From NCBI GenBank assembly GCA_037176905.1, contig JBBBWG010027168.1, positions 1 through 25,313 on the forward strand: 25,313 bases of DNA, given 5' to 3'. The position numbers and the translations under genes were made by a program. Position 1 is the first letter of the stretch; each line of letters opens with the position of its first letter. The notes beneath the pieces are model-generated. The model did not search any database and was not told the DNA's origin. It saw only the letters and a program-made list of their open reading frames with translations. This DNA comes from Azolla pinnata (taxonomy: Eukaryota; Streptophyta; Polypodiopsida; Salviniales; Salviniaceae). Below are positions 11,501 through 21,000 of this stretch, in pieces.

Positions 11501-13013
11501 GTCTGGCACAAAGAACATTGAAATGATAAAACAAACTCGCAAATCACTAGATAGCCTGAACAGTGTATACTTCAACGGGACAAAAGTTTTATACATGTAC
11601 GGATATCCATTTCTCTTCAACGAACAATACCTACACAGCCATCATGATCTTTACATGGTGGTTGGATTTGCCATAGGTACGCCTTTCAATATAAATTCAC
11701 ATTATAAGAACTTAGGTTTGAGCACCATAAATTTCAAGTTATATGAGTGCATATGACTATATCTTATTACATGCTACACATAATCATTGTCCTTAATGTT
11801 TGTCTATTCTCCCTGAGTCCTAAAAGAAAGTTTCTCAGTTAACCAAAATTTGTCGCTTCATGAACAGAATTGTGAAAAGATGCAATGAAAAGAATCGTGT
11901 ATTTTGTGTGCAGTGGGTGTCTTCTTCGCAGTTCTGATCTTCCAATTTAGTTTGACCATATCTCTCATCATTGCAATCTTGCTACTCGCTGTGGACATTG
12001 AGGTGTATGGATTCGTATATGTTTTGGGGGCAGAATTGAACGGTACGGTTATATAGACTCTTCTTATGTTTGTGTGATTTCATGCTTTCGTGGATGCTTA
12101 CTTTGCTATTTTACTTTCTGCATACCCGTTCTTGTACCAGCATTGTCACTGGTCAACCTAGGCATTGTGGTGAGATTTACTTTTCTACTTGAAATACTAG
12201 CTTTCCACGATAAACAGGAAAGAAAACTGATTTACACCTTTAATATACAGATTGGTATGGCTTCGGAATTCACCTACCTTGCGAGATCGTTTCTTTTATT
12301 TGAGGGAACAAGGACTGAAAGAGTACAGAAAGCACTAGAATGGACATTTGAACCTCTACTGCATGGTCTGGGAACGCAAGTTGTAGCCACACTGCCACTC
12401 CTCCTCCTCAAGTGAGTAAATTCACCTACCCTCTAGAAATTTTCAATATCAGTGCCAAATTTTTCCTGTTATCATGTTGCTGCCTTCTCACCACCTCGTA
12501 AAACATGCTCGGAATTACATTATGTAACTTACAAATTTTTACAGTGATTGGGCCCATACTTTTTTAGATCAATAATTTAGAGCTGTTTACAGAGCTGAAA
12601 ACAAAAACACAATTATGAAGTCTTCGCACCCTATTGAAATGCAAAAAGATAAGGTTGCCTGTCATACAGGATATAAGGATTGATTACCAAACTGATTGAT
12701 GACATTACCCCTAAGCTGAAATTTGAAAATACGACTTAAAAATCGATCAATTTGTGGAAACAAACAAACAGTTTGCTTTGAGGTACTGATGTAAGCTTGC
12801 TACTTTTCTTTGTATCAAAGATTTCATGCATTTCGAGTGTACTATTTTGGGATGTTCACCATCATGGGGGTGCTCGGTTTCCTGAATGGATTTGTGATGC
12901 TGCCCATACTCCTCTCGTGGATTGGACCCTCCACATTGAGCCACATGACAAATAGGACAGCCCTGCAGAAATTCGATAGAAACGAAGAACAAGCACAATC
13001 ATCTTGCCTATGA
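2565..13013 (+). CDS. Patched-like RND-family membrane transporter with sterol-sensing domain (26 exons)
   Basis: Seen: exons 2565-2570, 3244-3350, 3606-3734, 3820-3997, 4639-4915, 5207-5367, 5454-5543, 5623-5685, 5809-5925, 6012-6245, 6343-6394, 6912-7048, 7135-7249, 8109-8293, 8691-8810, 8902-8950, 9020-9150, 9286-9379, 9713-9771, 9858-9968, 10382-10633, 11481-11676, 11914-12042, 12141-12169, 12251-12411 and 12821-13013. All introns are GT-AG, phases agree throughout, and the CDS is 3,375 nt (1,124 aa). Landmarks: first membrane helix near residues 36-52; the LWV motif (63-65), then YFGG; SPMDCFQEG (209-217), the counterpart of the Patched ectodomain PLDCFWEG; sterol-sensing helices from about 484, with PFLALGLGIDD ending at 559; a second ectodomain with FNEQYL near its end; last helices with AVDIEVYG (D982, E984), SLVNLGIV, GMASEF and LPILLSWIGP. 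Family knowledge: RND proteins use ion gradients to move lipids or sterols; Patched exports sterol and restrains Smoothened in animals. Inferred: an integral-membrane lipid/sterol transporter unrelated to Hedgehog signalling. Uncertain: the start (the frame is open upstream to 2543), exon 7, and the weak donor at 10634. NPC1 is less likely because the cysteine-rich N-terminal domain is absent. Confidence 0.88.
7388..7670. repeat. Diverged tandem duplication (~140 bp) inside an intron
   Basis: Two copies about 140 bp apart share cctattgtctgtta, cacagatgt, gatctgagt/gatttgagt, a catttcttaa-type block, and gacaatccag/gacagtccaa. They lie in the 859-bp intron that separates the two halves of the GIDD helix of the Patched-like gene. 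The copies are clearly diverged, so the event is old. No coding content was seen. Confidence 0.7.
10634..11480. other. Long intron of the Patched-like gene with unexplained open frames
   Basis: This 847-bp intron joins the residues SRIFT to VFANNLGSG. Its first 86 bp remain open in the exon frame up to another GT at 10720. About 11190-11440 is open on both strands (about 80 codons each) and has a local echo: ccattttgatagttttcc near 11200 and gtattttggtagttttcc near 11300. No protein family was recognised in either frame. It may be a decayed insertion. Confidence 0.4.
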
Positions 13014-13083
13014 TACATCCATTGCCATATTTCATACCCAAATTGTAATCACCCGGTAAACGGCCGGCATTCTTTCTATGTAA

Positions 13084-13089
13084 AATAAA
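13084..13089 (+). terminator. Candidate poly(A) signal AATAAA
   Basis: A canonical AATAAA lies 71 bp past the stop codon of the Patched-like gene, in an AT-rich context suited to a plant 3' UTR. The cleavage site cannot be fixed from sequence. Confidence 0.5.
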
Positions 13090-14035
13090 TGTTCAGTATT
13101 TTCCAATGACACCACTATACAGGGATTCAATTTTCAAATAGACTTTATTTCAAATTTGTCATCCTGTATTTGAAATATACAAACAGCGTCCATCAAAACT
13201 CAATAGAAGTATGTATGTGTAATATGCATAAATGGTTAATAGAGGATGGATGATATATTTCTGTTCTGCAGATTGACTGCAAACTCGTGTTTATGAACAA
13301 TATATGCTTATTCAATGGGCAAGTATCCATCAGTGTCTGAGCTGTTTGGCAAAAATATTAGTCATGCTCTTTGTTTAGGAAGACATATTCAACTGATTAT
13401 AGCTTTTACAAAAACCGAATCGGTCTCCAGTTTTGCACTGATGACATGCATGCGCAACGTCCAAATTGTGTAATAAGCTCATCGAAGTCGAGACAAGTTG
13501 TGTCTGAGGATGAATTTTAACAGCGTTACATCGTCGATAACTCGACTCGAATCCTGAAATCACTAACCCCAAAGCACCTGACCAAAATGTCATACACGTG
13601 ATCCACGATCTCCTCTTGGGATGTGTTTGAGGGTTTAGGCCTCAAAATGTTGGAAGATAGGGAAAAATGTATGCACTTTCCGCGTACACATTTTGGTCTT
13701 ATAAATAAGTTCAGTATATGAAGCAAAAACAAGCCACAATCCGACACCTCCTACTGACAAAATATTGAAATGTCGAAAAGCTCGAAAACGTATGTAGACA
13801 TCTGAGGCATGCATTTTATAGGGGCACTCAAAGAAAATATACAGATGAACATGTTAACAACTCGGCTAATCCATTGATCGAATCGTAATCAGTTAACGAG
13901 CAAGCATTCCAACAGCTGAGTTGACGTGGCATCAGCGAAATCAGCACAGAGTCAGCACTGCAAAACAGATCACCACTTTTTTTTATTTGAATGTCGGTAA
14001 AAAATCGTGCTTTAAAATTCAACACGAGGAGACGG
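13090..14035. other. Intergenic region, no gene recognised
   Basis: Short frames of 60-75 codons exist on the minus strand (about 13375-13593, 13526-13747 and 13828-14025), but none has recognisable motifs and they overlap each other, as expected by chance. A TGACGTGGCA word near 13921 resembles a plant bZIP (ACGT-core) binding site; with no gene next to it this is only a note. Confidence 0.4.
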
Positions 14036-14039
14036 TGAG

Positions 14040-14135
14040 GAGTTGGATTAAATTGATCGATTAATCGATTAAATTGATCAAATCGATTAAATTCGTCGAG
14101 TTGGATTAAATAGATCGATTAATCGATTGATAACA
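14040..14135. repeat. Palindromic ATCGATTAATCGAT cluster
   Basis: The perfect palindrome atcgattaatcgat occurs twice (near 14056 and 14115). The flanking ttggattaaat and aaattgatca words are repeated, giving an imperfect direct repeat of about 60 bp. The same words recur in the AT-rich satellite at 15641-16416, suggesting a shared origin. Confidence 0.65.
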
Positions 14136-15320
14136 GTCGTCGAATTATCTCTTCTTTTTGTGTTTTAATCCGTGGGGTAGTTGTAAGAAAATGATGGGCA
14201 TGGATGAGTGATTTGCGATAATTTCGGGCCCTGATTCTGGCTATGCTCAAAGGGCTCAGAAGATAGATTTCAGTTCCAGTTCTGGACGCCCGAAGAGCCC
14301 ACTTGCATCCGACTTTTCTTTGCGAGCCCTTACTAATTGGAGATGCTTCCTAACACACAACAAAAGTCGACGATGTTTAATTTATAACTCGAGGAAAATG
14401 GTCTGGAAACACGTCAGGCGAATCGCGCAGCTAAAAAAACGCCAACGAATGCATCTGCGTGTTGAGTGCCGAGACGTCTCCAAATCGACGCCAGAGTCAG
14501 TTGTTTCTCGGAAGCAAAAAGATGGCGAGGAAGTGTTTGTTTTCTTTGGATTCCGGCAGTAAACAGAAAATCGATCGAAGTCAGGAACTGTGCATCAGAC
14601 TCTGTGGGCCTGTAACTCGCCATCCACACACTCCTGGTCTGCGAAAGTCTATCATTACACGATGTTCCGATCCGGAAAGAACCACATGATACATTTGCAT
14701 ATGCCTTGAGATCATGCCTAATAGGTTTGTCGTACGACGATCCAGTACACGTGCATCGTCAGACATCATCAGACGAGGAAAAAAAAAATAGAAAAATCGT
14801 GCGAGAAGGTGTTTGTCTGTATATACACGCGGGTTCTTTTTTTTTTTTTTTTTGGTTTTCTGGCGACGAGGCTCCACCGCTCCGATTTTAGCCAGGATCG
14901 GGAGAGCCAAAGTCGTCGGGAGAATGACGAATCGGATGCTCGAAATGCAAAGCGGCTTCCAGATTAAAGACGACAATCTGGGATCTGTTCTGGTTGGTTC
15001 CAGAAAGCGTCGGTTTTTTTTTTTTTCTCTGCACGCTGCTTTCGCGGCTCTTCTTGCTTGATCGGGGGATCGGAGCCTGGGCATTTTTACACCCCTCCCC
15101 CAAATCTAGAAGTCGTGCCACATTTGGCAGAGGTCTAGGCAGGTGCTCCAGTGGCACAATAAATTGGCCAAGTCTTTGGGGTATCGAGTCTCGCAGATGA
15201 TGAAGCTTGGCACAGTCGTAGGCGAGAATCCGACGCGTGCATTCATCGGGCGGAGAGAAACAAAAGGTTAAGAGAGGATCCGCGAGGAGTCGAGCACGTT
15301 ACAGATCGAGCGTTGCGCGG
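14136..15320. other. Intergenic region with homopolymer tracts, no gene recognised
   Basis: Open frames on both strands here (for example minus strand 14581-15084) depend on poly-A/poly-T runs near 14778-14788, 14836-14853 and 15013-15026, and translate to poly-Lys or poly-Phe without domains. I see no RNA gene. The composition is less AT-rich than the flanking DNA, with scattered CG words, so it could be part of an old element or an unrecognised transcript. Confidence 0.4.
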
Positions 15321-15333
15321 TGAATATATATAG
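15321..15333 (+). promoter_or_regulatory. Possible TATA box
   Basis: A tgaatatatatagcg word sits in a GC-richer context just upstream of the GATCAGATGC repeat cluster, about the right distance to start a transcript through it. No coding frame follows, so this is weak and may be chance. Confidence 0.25.
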
Positions 15334-15339
15334 CGTAGG

Positions 15340-15550
15340 TCGTTGCAGATGCCAGAGCAGGGGCTTGCAGCTGCTGGAACAGGCCCCGATCAGATGCGAG
15401 AACTTTGGCCTAACAGATGATGCTGGAACAGCTGCTTCCGATCAGATTGTCGGAACAAGTCTGATCAGATGCTTTGAATAGGTTTTGGATCAGATGCCAA
15501 AAAAAACAAGCAAGGCGCCAGCGGATGGTCCGTATCAGATGCTGGAATCC
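15340..15550. repeat. Degenerate short repeat based on GATCAGATGC
   Basis: The word gatcagatgc or a close variant appears about seven times in roughly 200 bp (near 15346, 15388, 15414, 15440, 15464, 15489 and 15534), often followed by tggaaca or ctggaa. Spacing is irregular (24-50 bp). No frame runs through all copies. Confidence 0.6.
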
Positions 15551-15640
15551 GGCTTCCGCGATCGCAATCTTCCGCTACTGCGATCTGTATTTTCCCACGA
15601 CCGTTTAGGTCCACTGAACATTTTAACACCCGATTACTTC

Positions 15641-16416
15641 TGTTAATTGATTTTGATTCCTGGCCTCTTCCCACTAATCGATCCCAATTGCGATGTTCGA
15701 TCAACAGAAAGCAGCAATTTTTTTTAGAATCTAAGTAATTTATTAATGCCTTAATCAATTATTGGGGTGCTACTCAATCGATTAATTTGATGTTAATTGG
15801 AGCCCCACAATGAATTGATTGGGTACTTCTGCTAATTGATTTTAATTCCTAACCGCTTCCCACTTATCGATGCCAATTGCGATGTTCGATCGACCAAAAG
15901 CAGCAATTGCAGAATCTAAGCAATTGATTAACGCCTTAATCAATTTTTGGGTGTTACTCAATCGATTAATTTGATGTTAATTAGAGCCCCACAATGAGTT
16001 GATTGGGTACTTCTGTTAATTGATTTTAATTCCTAACCGCTTCCCACTAATCATCCCAATCGCGATGTTCGAGCTTGAACAAAAAGCAGCAATTGTAGAA
16101 TCTAAGCAATTGATTAGCGCCTTAATCAACTATTTGAGCCGTTACTCAAATCGATTAATTTGATGTTAATTGAGCCCACGATGAATTGATTGGGTGCATT
16201 CTCTCATTCTTCCGCGACATTTTAACACCCAATTAATTCCGTTAATTGATTTTAATTCCTAACCGCTTCCCACTTATCGATCCCCAATCGCTACGTTCAA
16301 TTAACCAAAAGTAGCAATTTTAGGATCAAAGTAATTGATTAACGCCTTAATCAACTATTTGGGCATTACTCAAATCGATTAATCTGATGTTAATTAGAGC
16401 CCCACAATGAATCGAT
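15641..16416. repeat. AT-rich satellite, four tandem copies of ~185 bp
   Basis: Copies start with tgttaattgatttt (or a variant) at about 15641, 15830, 16014 and 16240. Each carries cttcccacttatcgat-like, gatgttcgatc, agcagcaatt, gccttaatcaa, actcaatcgattaatttgat and gagccccacaatga blocks in the same order. Copies 3 and 4 are separated by a short extra segment containing cattttaacaccc, which also precedes copy 1, so the ancestral unit may begin there. No open frame is conserved. Confidence 0.9.
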
Positions 16417-16516
16417 GATTAATTAATCAAACTCTTTAAAAACGAGGCGTTTAATTTTGCAAATTTTCTTTTTTTAGGTCTGTAAAAATGTAATCGAATA
16501 TTTTAATCTCGTCTGT

Positions 16517-17335
16517 CTTTTGTTTTGTTTTTTATATATATAATTTGGTTTTATTTTTATTTTTTATAATTTTGTTTTTTATAATTTTGTCTTGTTATAA
16601 TTTTGTTTCTATTTTTTATACTTTCGTTTTTATTTTTTATCTTTTTTTTATTTATAATTTGGTCTTTTTATGCTTTTGTTTTATTTTTATAATTTTGTTT
16701 TTAATTTTTATCATTTTGTTTTTATTTTTTATAATTTGGTTTTTTTATACTTTTGTTTTATTTTATATATTTTTGTTTTATTTTTATATTTTTGTTATAT
16801 ATATATTATAATTTTGTTTTTTTATAATTTGGTTTTATTTTTATAATTTTGTTTTTATTTTTTATACTTTCGTTTTTATTTTTTATCATTTTGTTTTTAT
16901 TTTTTATAATTTGGTTTTTTTATGCTTTTGTTTTATTTTTATAATTTTGTTTTTATTTTTATCATTTTGTTTTTATTTTTTATAATTTGGTTTTTTTATA
17001 CTTTTGTTTTATTTTTATAAGTTTGTTTTTATTTTTTATAATTTTGTTTTATTTTTTTAAGTTGTTATATATATATATATATATTGTTTTTATAATTTTG
17101 TTTTTTTATAATTTGGTTTTATTTTTATACTTTTGTTTTGTTATAATTTTGTTTCTATTTTTTATACTTTCGTTTTTATTTTTTATCATTTTGTGTTTAT
17201 TTTTTATAATTTGGTCCTTTTATGCTTCTGTTTTATTTTTATCATTTTGTTTTTATTTTTTATAATTTTATTTTTGTTTTATATATATATATTTATTTAT
17301 TTATTTATTTACTTTTATTTTTATTTTTTTTCTGT
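16517..17335. repeat. T-rich, C-poor minisatellite tract with higher-order modules
   Basis: This region is made almost entirely of tttttataatttt, gtttttattttt and tataatttgg words; C is very rare on the + strand. An anchor word ctttcgtttttatttttt appears at 16621, 16867 and 17167, each followed after 48-54 bp by tatgctt, so longer modules of about 250-300 bp were duplicated. Poly-Phe/Ile/Tyr frames across it are artefacts of composition. AT dinucleotide runs occur near 16533, 16796 and 17067. Confidence 0.9.
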
Positions 17336-17570
17336 TCTGTCTTCGTCTTCGTCTTCGTCTTCGTCTTCTTCGTCTTTCGTTCTGCGGAAGATGCAGAAGG
17401 CATTATGCGCCATGGATCCTCTCTTCTTCTTTTCTGATCTGATCTGATCTCATCTGATCTGACCTGATCTGGTCTGGGATCTCTTCTTTCCTCCTGTTCC
17501 CAGCTATGGCGATCCTTCTTCTTCTTCTTCTTCTTCTTCTTCTTCTTCTTCTTCTTCTTCTCCCCATTCT
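17336..17570. repeat. Cluster of three microsatellites upstream of the RabGAP gene
   Basis: A CTTCGT hexamer run (about 17336-17376), a GATCT pentamer run (about 17436-17482) and a TTC triplet run (about 17515-17562) follow one another. Pyrimidine-rich microsatellites of this kind are common in plant promoters and leaders, and the RabGAP start codon is about 470 bp downstream. Poly-Lys/poly-Arg frames on the minus strand are shadows of these runs. Confidence 0.85.
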
Positions 17571-18032
17571 GGCAAACCCTAATTTGATCCCGTCTCCATA
17601 GCCGCTGCGATTTCCCCGCCTCTTCATGCCACTCCCCACACGCCAATGCCTCGATCTCGGACCCCATCGCCCGCCGCTCTTCTCTCTGCTCACCTCCTGT
17701 AAGAAGAAGAAGAAGAAGGAAACAAAAGGACAAAGCCCCCGAGAGATCATCGTACGCAGTCGGAGAAGAAAGAGATTCGATCCGATCCGATCCATGTGCT
17801 GGAAAATTCCTTTCTGGCGGCAGACATCTCTCTCTCTCTTCCTACGTCTCCTGATTCCGCGAATTCGAGGCGGAGCCATCATCTAATCTGGCCTTCCATG
17901 TCAGCCGTTTCATCCCAGGAAATGTGGTCGCTTCATCACAGGAAATGTGGTCATTTCATCACATGAATTCCACATAGCTCCTGCTCGCCGCCTGCATCGA
18001 AAAGAGGGGGGAGAGGCGGAGAGAGGAGGGAG
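17571..18032 (+). other. Probable 5' leader / promoter-proximal region of the RabGAP gene
   Basis: GC-richer, pyrimidine-rich sequence without a recognised protein frame. It contains a nearly exact short repeat, aggaaatgtggtc, near 17918 and 17940, and a purine-rich ggggagaggcggagagagg stretch directly before the start codon. The transcription start is not identifiable. Confidence 0.4.
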
Positions 18033-21000
18033 ATGCCTCGAAGCTCGTCGCACACATCAGACATCGACTCCGATTCGTCGTCGTCGTCGGTGACATCCTC
18101 ATCCTCATCGTTGCTGGCATCGATTCCCTCTTCCTTGGTGGTATCATCGTCGTCGTCGTCGTCGTCGTCGTCATCATCATCATCATCATCACCATCGTCA
18201 TCAGCAGCAGCAGCAGCATCCAAGGCGATCACGGCGGCTCCTCCTCCCCCTCCGCCTCTGACGAGGTCGAGCCATGTTCCCATGGATCGTGGGGCCTCGG
18301 GCTCAGAGATCCGACTGCGTGGATTGCGCTGGCGTGCCCTCCTAGGTGTCATCCCTCCCCCTCTTCATGCCTCCATTGAGTCGCTCCGCAGGGCCTCGGC
18401 TGATGGCCGCAGGAGGTACGGTGCTTCCATCCATCACAGAAAAAGAATGCTCCTTTCTCTGCATCATCTACTTGTGTAGGTGTGTATGGATCTTGCTTGT
18501 ATAGCTGAGAATGCTCCTTTCTCTGCATCCTATATTCATGGGTGTGTATGGATCTTGTATTCATTGGGCTGTGGTGTGCATTGTGTTGCATTAATGGATC
18601 ATTACACTGTGTACGCAACAGATCGAAGCTTTATGCCATGCTCAAATTTGTCTACAGCTCAAATTTATGCCATGCTCATAATTATGTCCATACCTTGAAT
18701 TCTATCGGTTTAGACAACCACAAATCCTCTGATTTCTGCTTGTGCATCGTGTGCGAGTTAGTTAGATTGCTGCGTGTGCTGATATGGATGTATCTTCGCC
18801 AAAAGCCCGCTTCTTTCCCATGTTTTTTCCGCTTCACTCCCTGGCTATCTTCTTGGATCAATGTTTAGACAACCACAAGTCCTCTGATTTCTGTTTGTGC
18901 ATCGTGTACTTGTTAGTTAGATTACTGTGTGTGCTGATATGGATATATCTTCGCCAAAAGCCCGCTTCTTTCCCATGTTTTTTCCGCTTTACTCCCTGGC
19001 TATCTTCTTGGATCAATGTTTAGACAACCACAAGTCCTCTGATTTCTGCTTGTGCATCGTGTACTAGTTAGGTAGATTACTGCGTGTGCTGATATGGATG
19101 TATCTTCACCAAAAGCCCGCTTCTTTCCCATGTTTTTTCTGCTTTACTCCCTGGCTATCTTCTTGGATCAATGTTTAGACAACCACAAGTCCTCTGATTT
19201 CTGCTTGTGCATCGTGTACTAGTTAGGTAGATTACTGCGTGTGCTGATATGGATGTATCTTTGCCAAAAGCCTGCTTCTTTCCCATGTTTTTTCCACTTT
19301 AATCCCTGGCTATGTTCTTGGATCTATGTTTAGACAACCACAAATCCGCTGATTTCTGATTGTGCATCGTGTACTAGTTAGTTAGATTGCTGTATGTGCT
19401 GATATGGATGTATCTTCGCCAAAAGCCCGCTTCTTTCCCATGTTTTTTCTGCTTTAATCCATGGCTATCTTCTTGGATCTATGTTTCAGAAACGTTTGGG
19501 GGCGGGGGGGACTCGACTCCTGATTTGTATTTTGTTCTTCTCCTTGTGTCAGATATGCCGAATATCGAAGACGACTCATTGTGGACCCCCACACCATGGA
19601 AGATGTCAAGAAGGATGAAAATCTGAGCATTGACAATCCCTTGTCTCAGGACCCTGGTGAGACTTCTCGACATCGCCTGAAAAAACTTTGAACCAAAAGC
19701 CGTATGAAAACACTAAAATTCACTTTTGCAAACAGAAGCTGAAAATTTACGCCGAAATAACTACTGAGTTAACATACCCTCACACAGATAGTACGTGGGG
19801 GCGTTACTTCAGAAATGCAGAGCTCGAAAGAATCATTCAGAATGACCTTACACGTCTCTACCCTGAGCATGAAAGCTTCTTCCAGAGCTCTCCTTGTCAA
19901 GCTATGCTTAGAAGAATCTTATTGGTCTGGGCTTTGATTCATCCCCAATATGGATATAGACAAGGTGATGCTCTTAAGTCTCATTGTAACCATTTTCTTT
20001 TTGTTGAACTGATCATGGGACCTGGTAATGGATATTCCCATCCGTATTCTGGGTTAGGTCCAAGATCTTTCACAAATATATCTCCATGTGTGATATCACT
20101 TTATGTGTACATACACATGTTTCCACAGATTTACTGACCATTATTCATTCGATCCCTCTATCCAGGAATGCATGAGCTGCTTGCACCTCTTGTCTACGTC
20201 CTTCACATGGATATCCTACATCTGGCTCGAGTAAGGGAGAGGTATGAAGATCCATTTCAAGATCGATTTGATGCTCCTGTCGAAGAAAGTATCACTCACA
20301 ACAGACGAGGTGGGCAACAACGCACCCCTAGTAAAGCTGCATTGAATGATATAATGTTCACCGATGATGAAGATTGGGTTCATCGGGTTTACCCTGAGGA
20401 CATTCCGTTGGTCAAGCCTGATGAATTTGGGTTCAACTTAAAAACGATGGTATTGGGAAGTGATAGCTATGGTGCCGAAGGTGAGCTTGGGGCCCTGTTA
20501 TCAGGAAGGTTTATGGAACATGATGCATACTGTATGCTTGATTCGCTGTTAACTGGATGCAAAGGATCCGAGGTCGTCTTGGCGGATTATTTCACTTCTT
20601 CTAAGGAAGGGAATGGGGGGCTATCACCAGTACTGGAAGCATCTGGAGCGATCTATAACACTTTGGCCGCTGTGGATCTACCCTTGTATATACACCTTGT
20701 TGGGCTAGGTGTAGAGCCACAGTTCTTCTCCTTGCGGTGGCTCCGAGTGCTCTTTGTGCGTGAATTTGACCTCGAAAAGGTACTTTTGGTTTGGGATGCC
20801 ATTTTTTCAGCAAAGAATTCCAGTTCAGAAGAGGTAAAGGACGTGTCGATGACCTCTCCTAGAAGCTCCTTCATCTCCAACTTTGCTATCTCGATGATGC
20901 TTTATTTGAGACCGATATTGTTAGCAGCCTCCAATGCAACTAGCTGCTTACAGAAGCTTCTCAATTTCCCGAAAAATGTCGACGTGAGGATCTTAATAGA

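Noticed and set aside
2565..13013. Assignment of the transporter to NPC1 or Dispatched
   Set aside because: There is no cysteine-rich N-terminal sterol-binding domain as in NPC1, and the ectodomain DCF-EG motif is the Patched type.
14581..15084. Minus-strand 167-codon frame
   Set aside because: It includes poly-Lys from homopolymer runs, overlaps frames on the other strand, and has no recognisable motif.
16545..17447. Long Phe/Ile/Tyr-rich frames that resemble membrane proteins
   Set aside because: They translate a T-rich minisatellite; several frames are open at once and there are no charged loops or family motifs.
17305..17882. Minus-strand frames with poly-Lys and poly-Arg
   Set aside because: They arise from the TTC and CTTCGT microsatellites read in reverse; no domains were seen.
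17951..18352. Minus-strand Asp-rich frame of about 130 codons
   Set aside because: It is the antisense shadow of the Ser triplet tract in exon 1 of the RabGAP gene, which has strong family support on the + strand.
18542..19626. Short frames repeated in the 155-bp units (containing QKPASFPCFF)
   Set aside because: The unit length is not divisible by three, so the frame breaks at every boundary. The array lies in an intron flanked by exons with matching phases.
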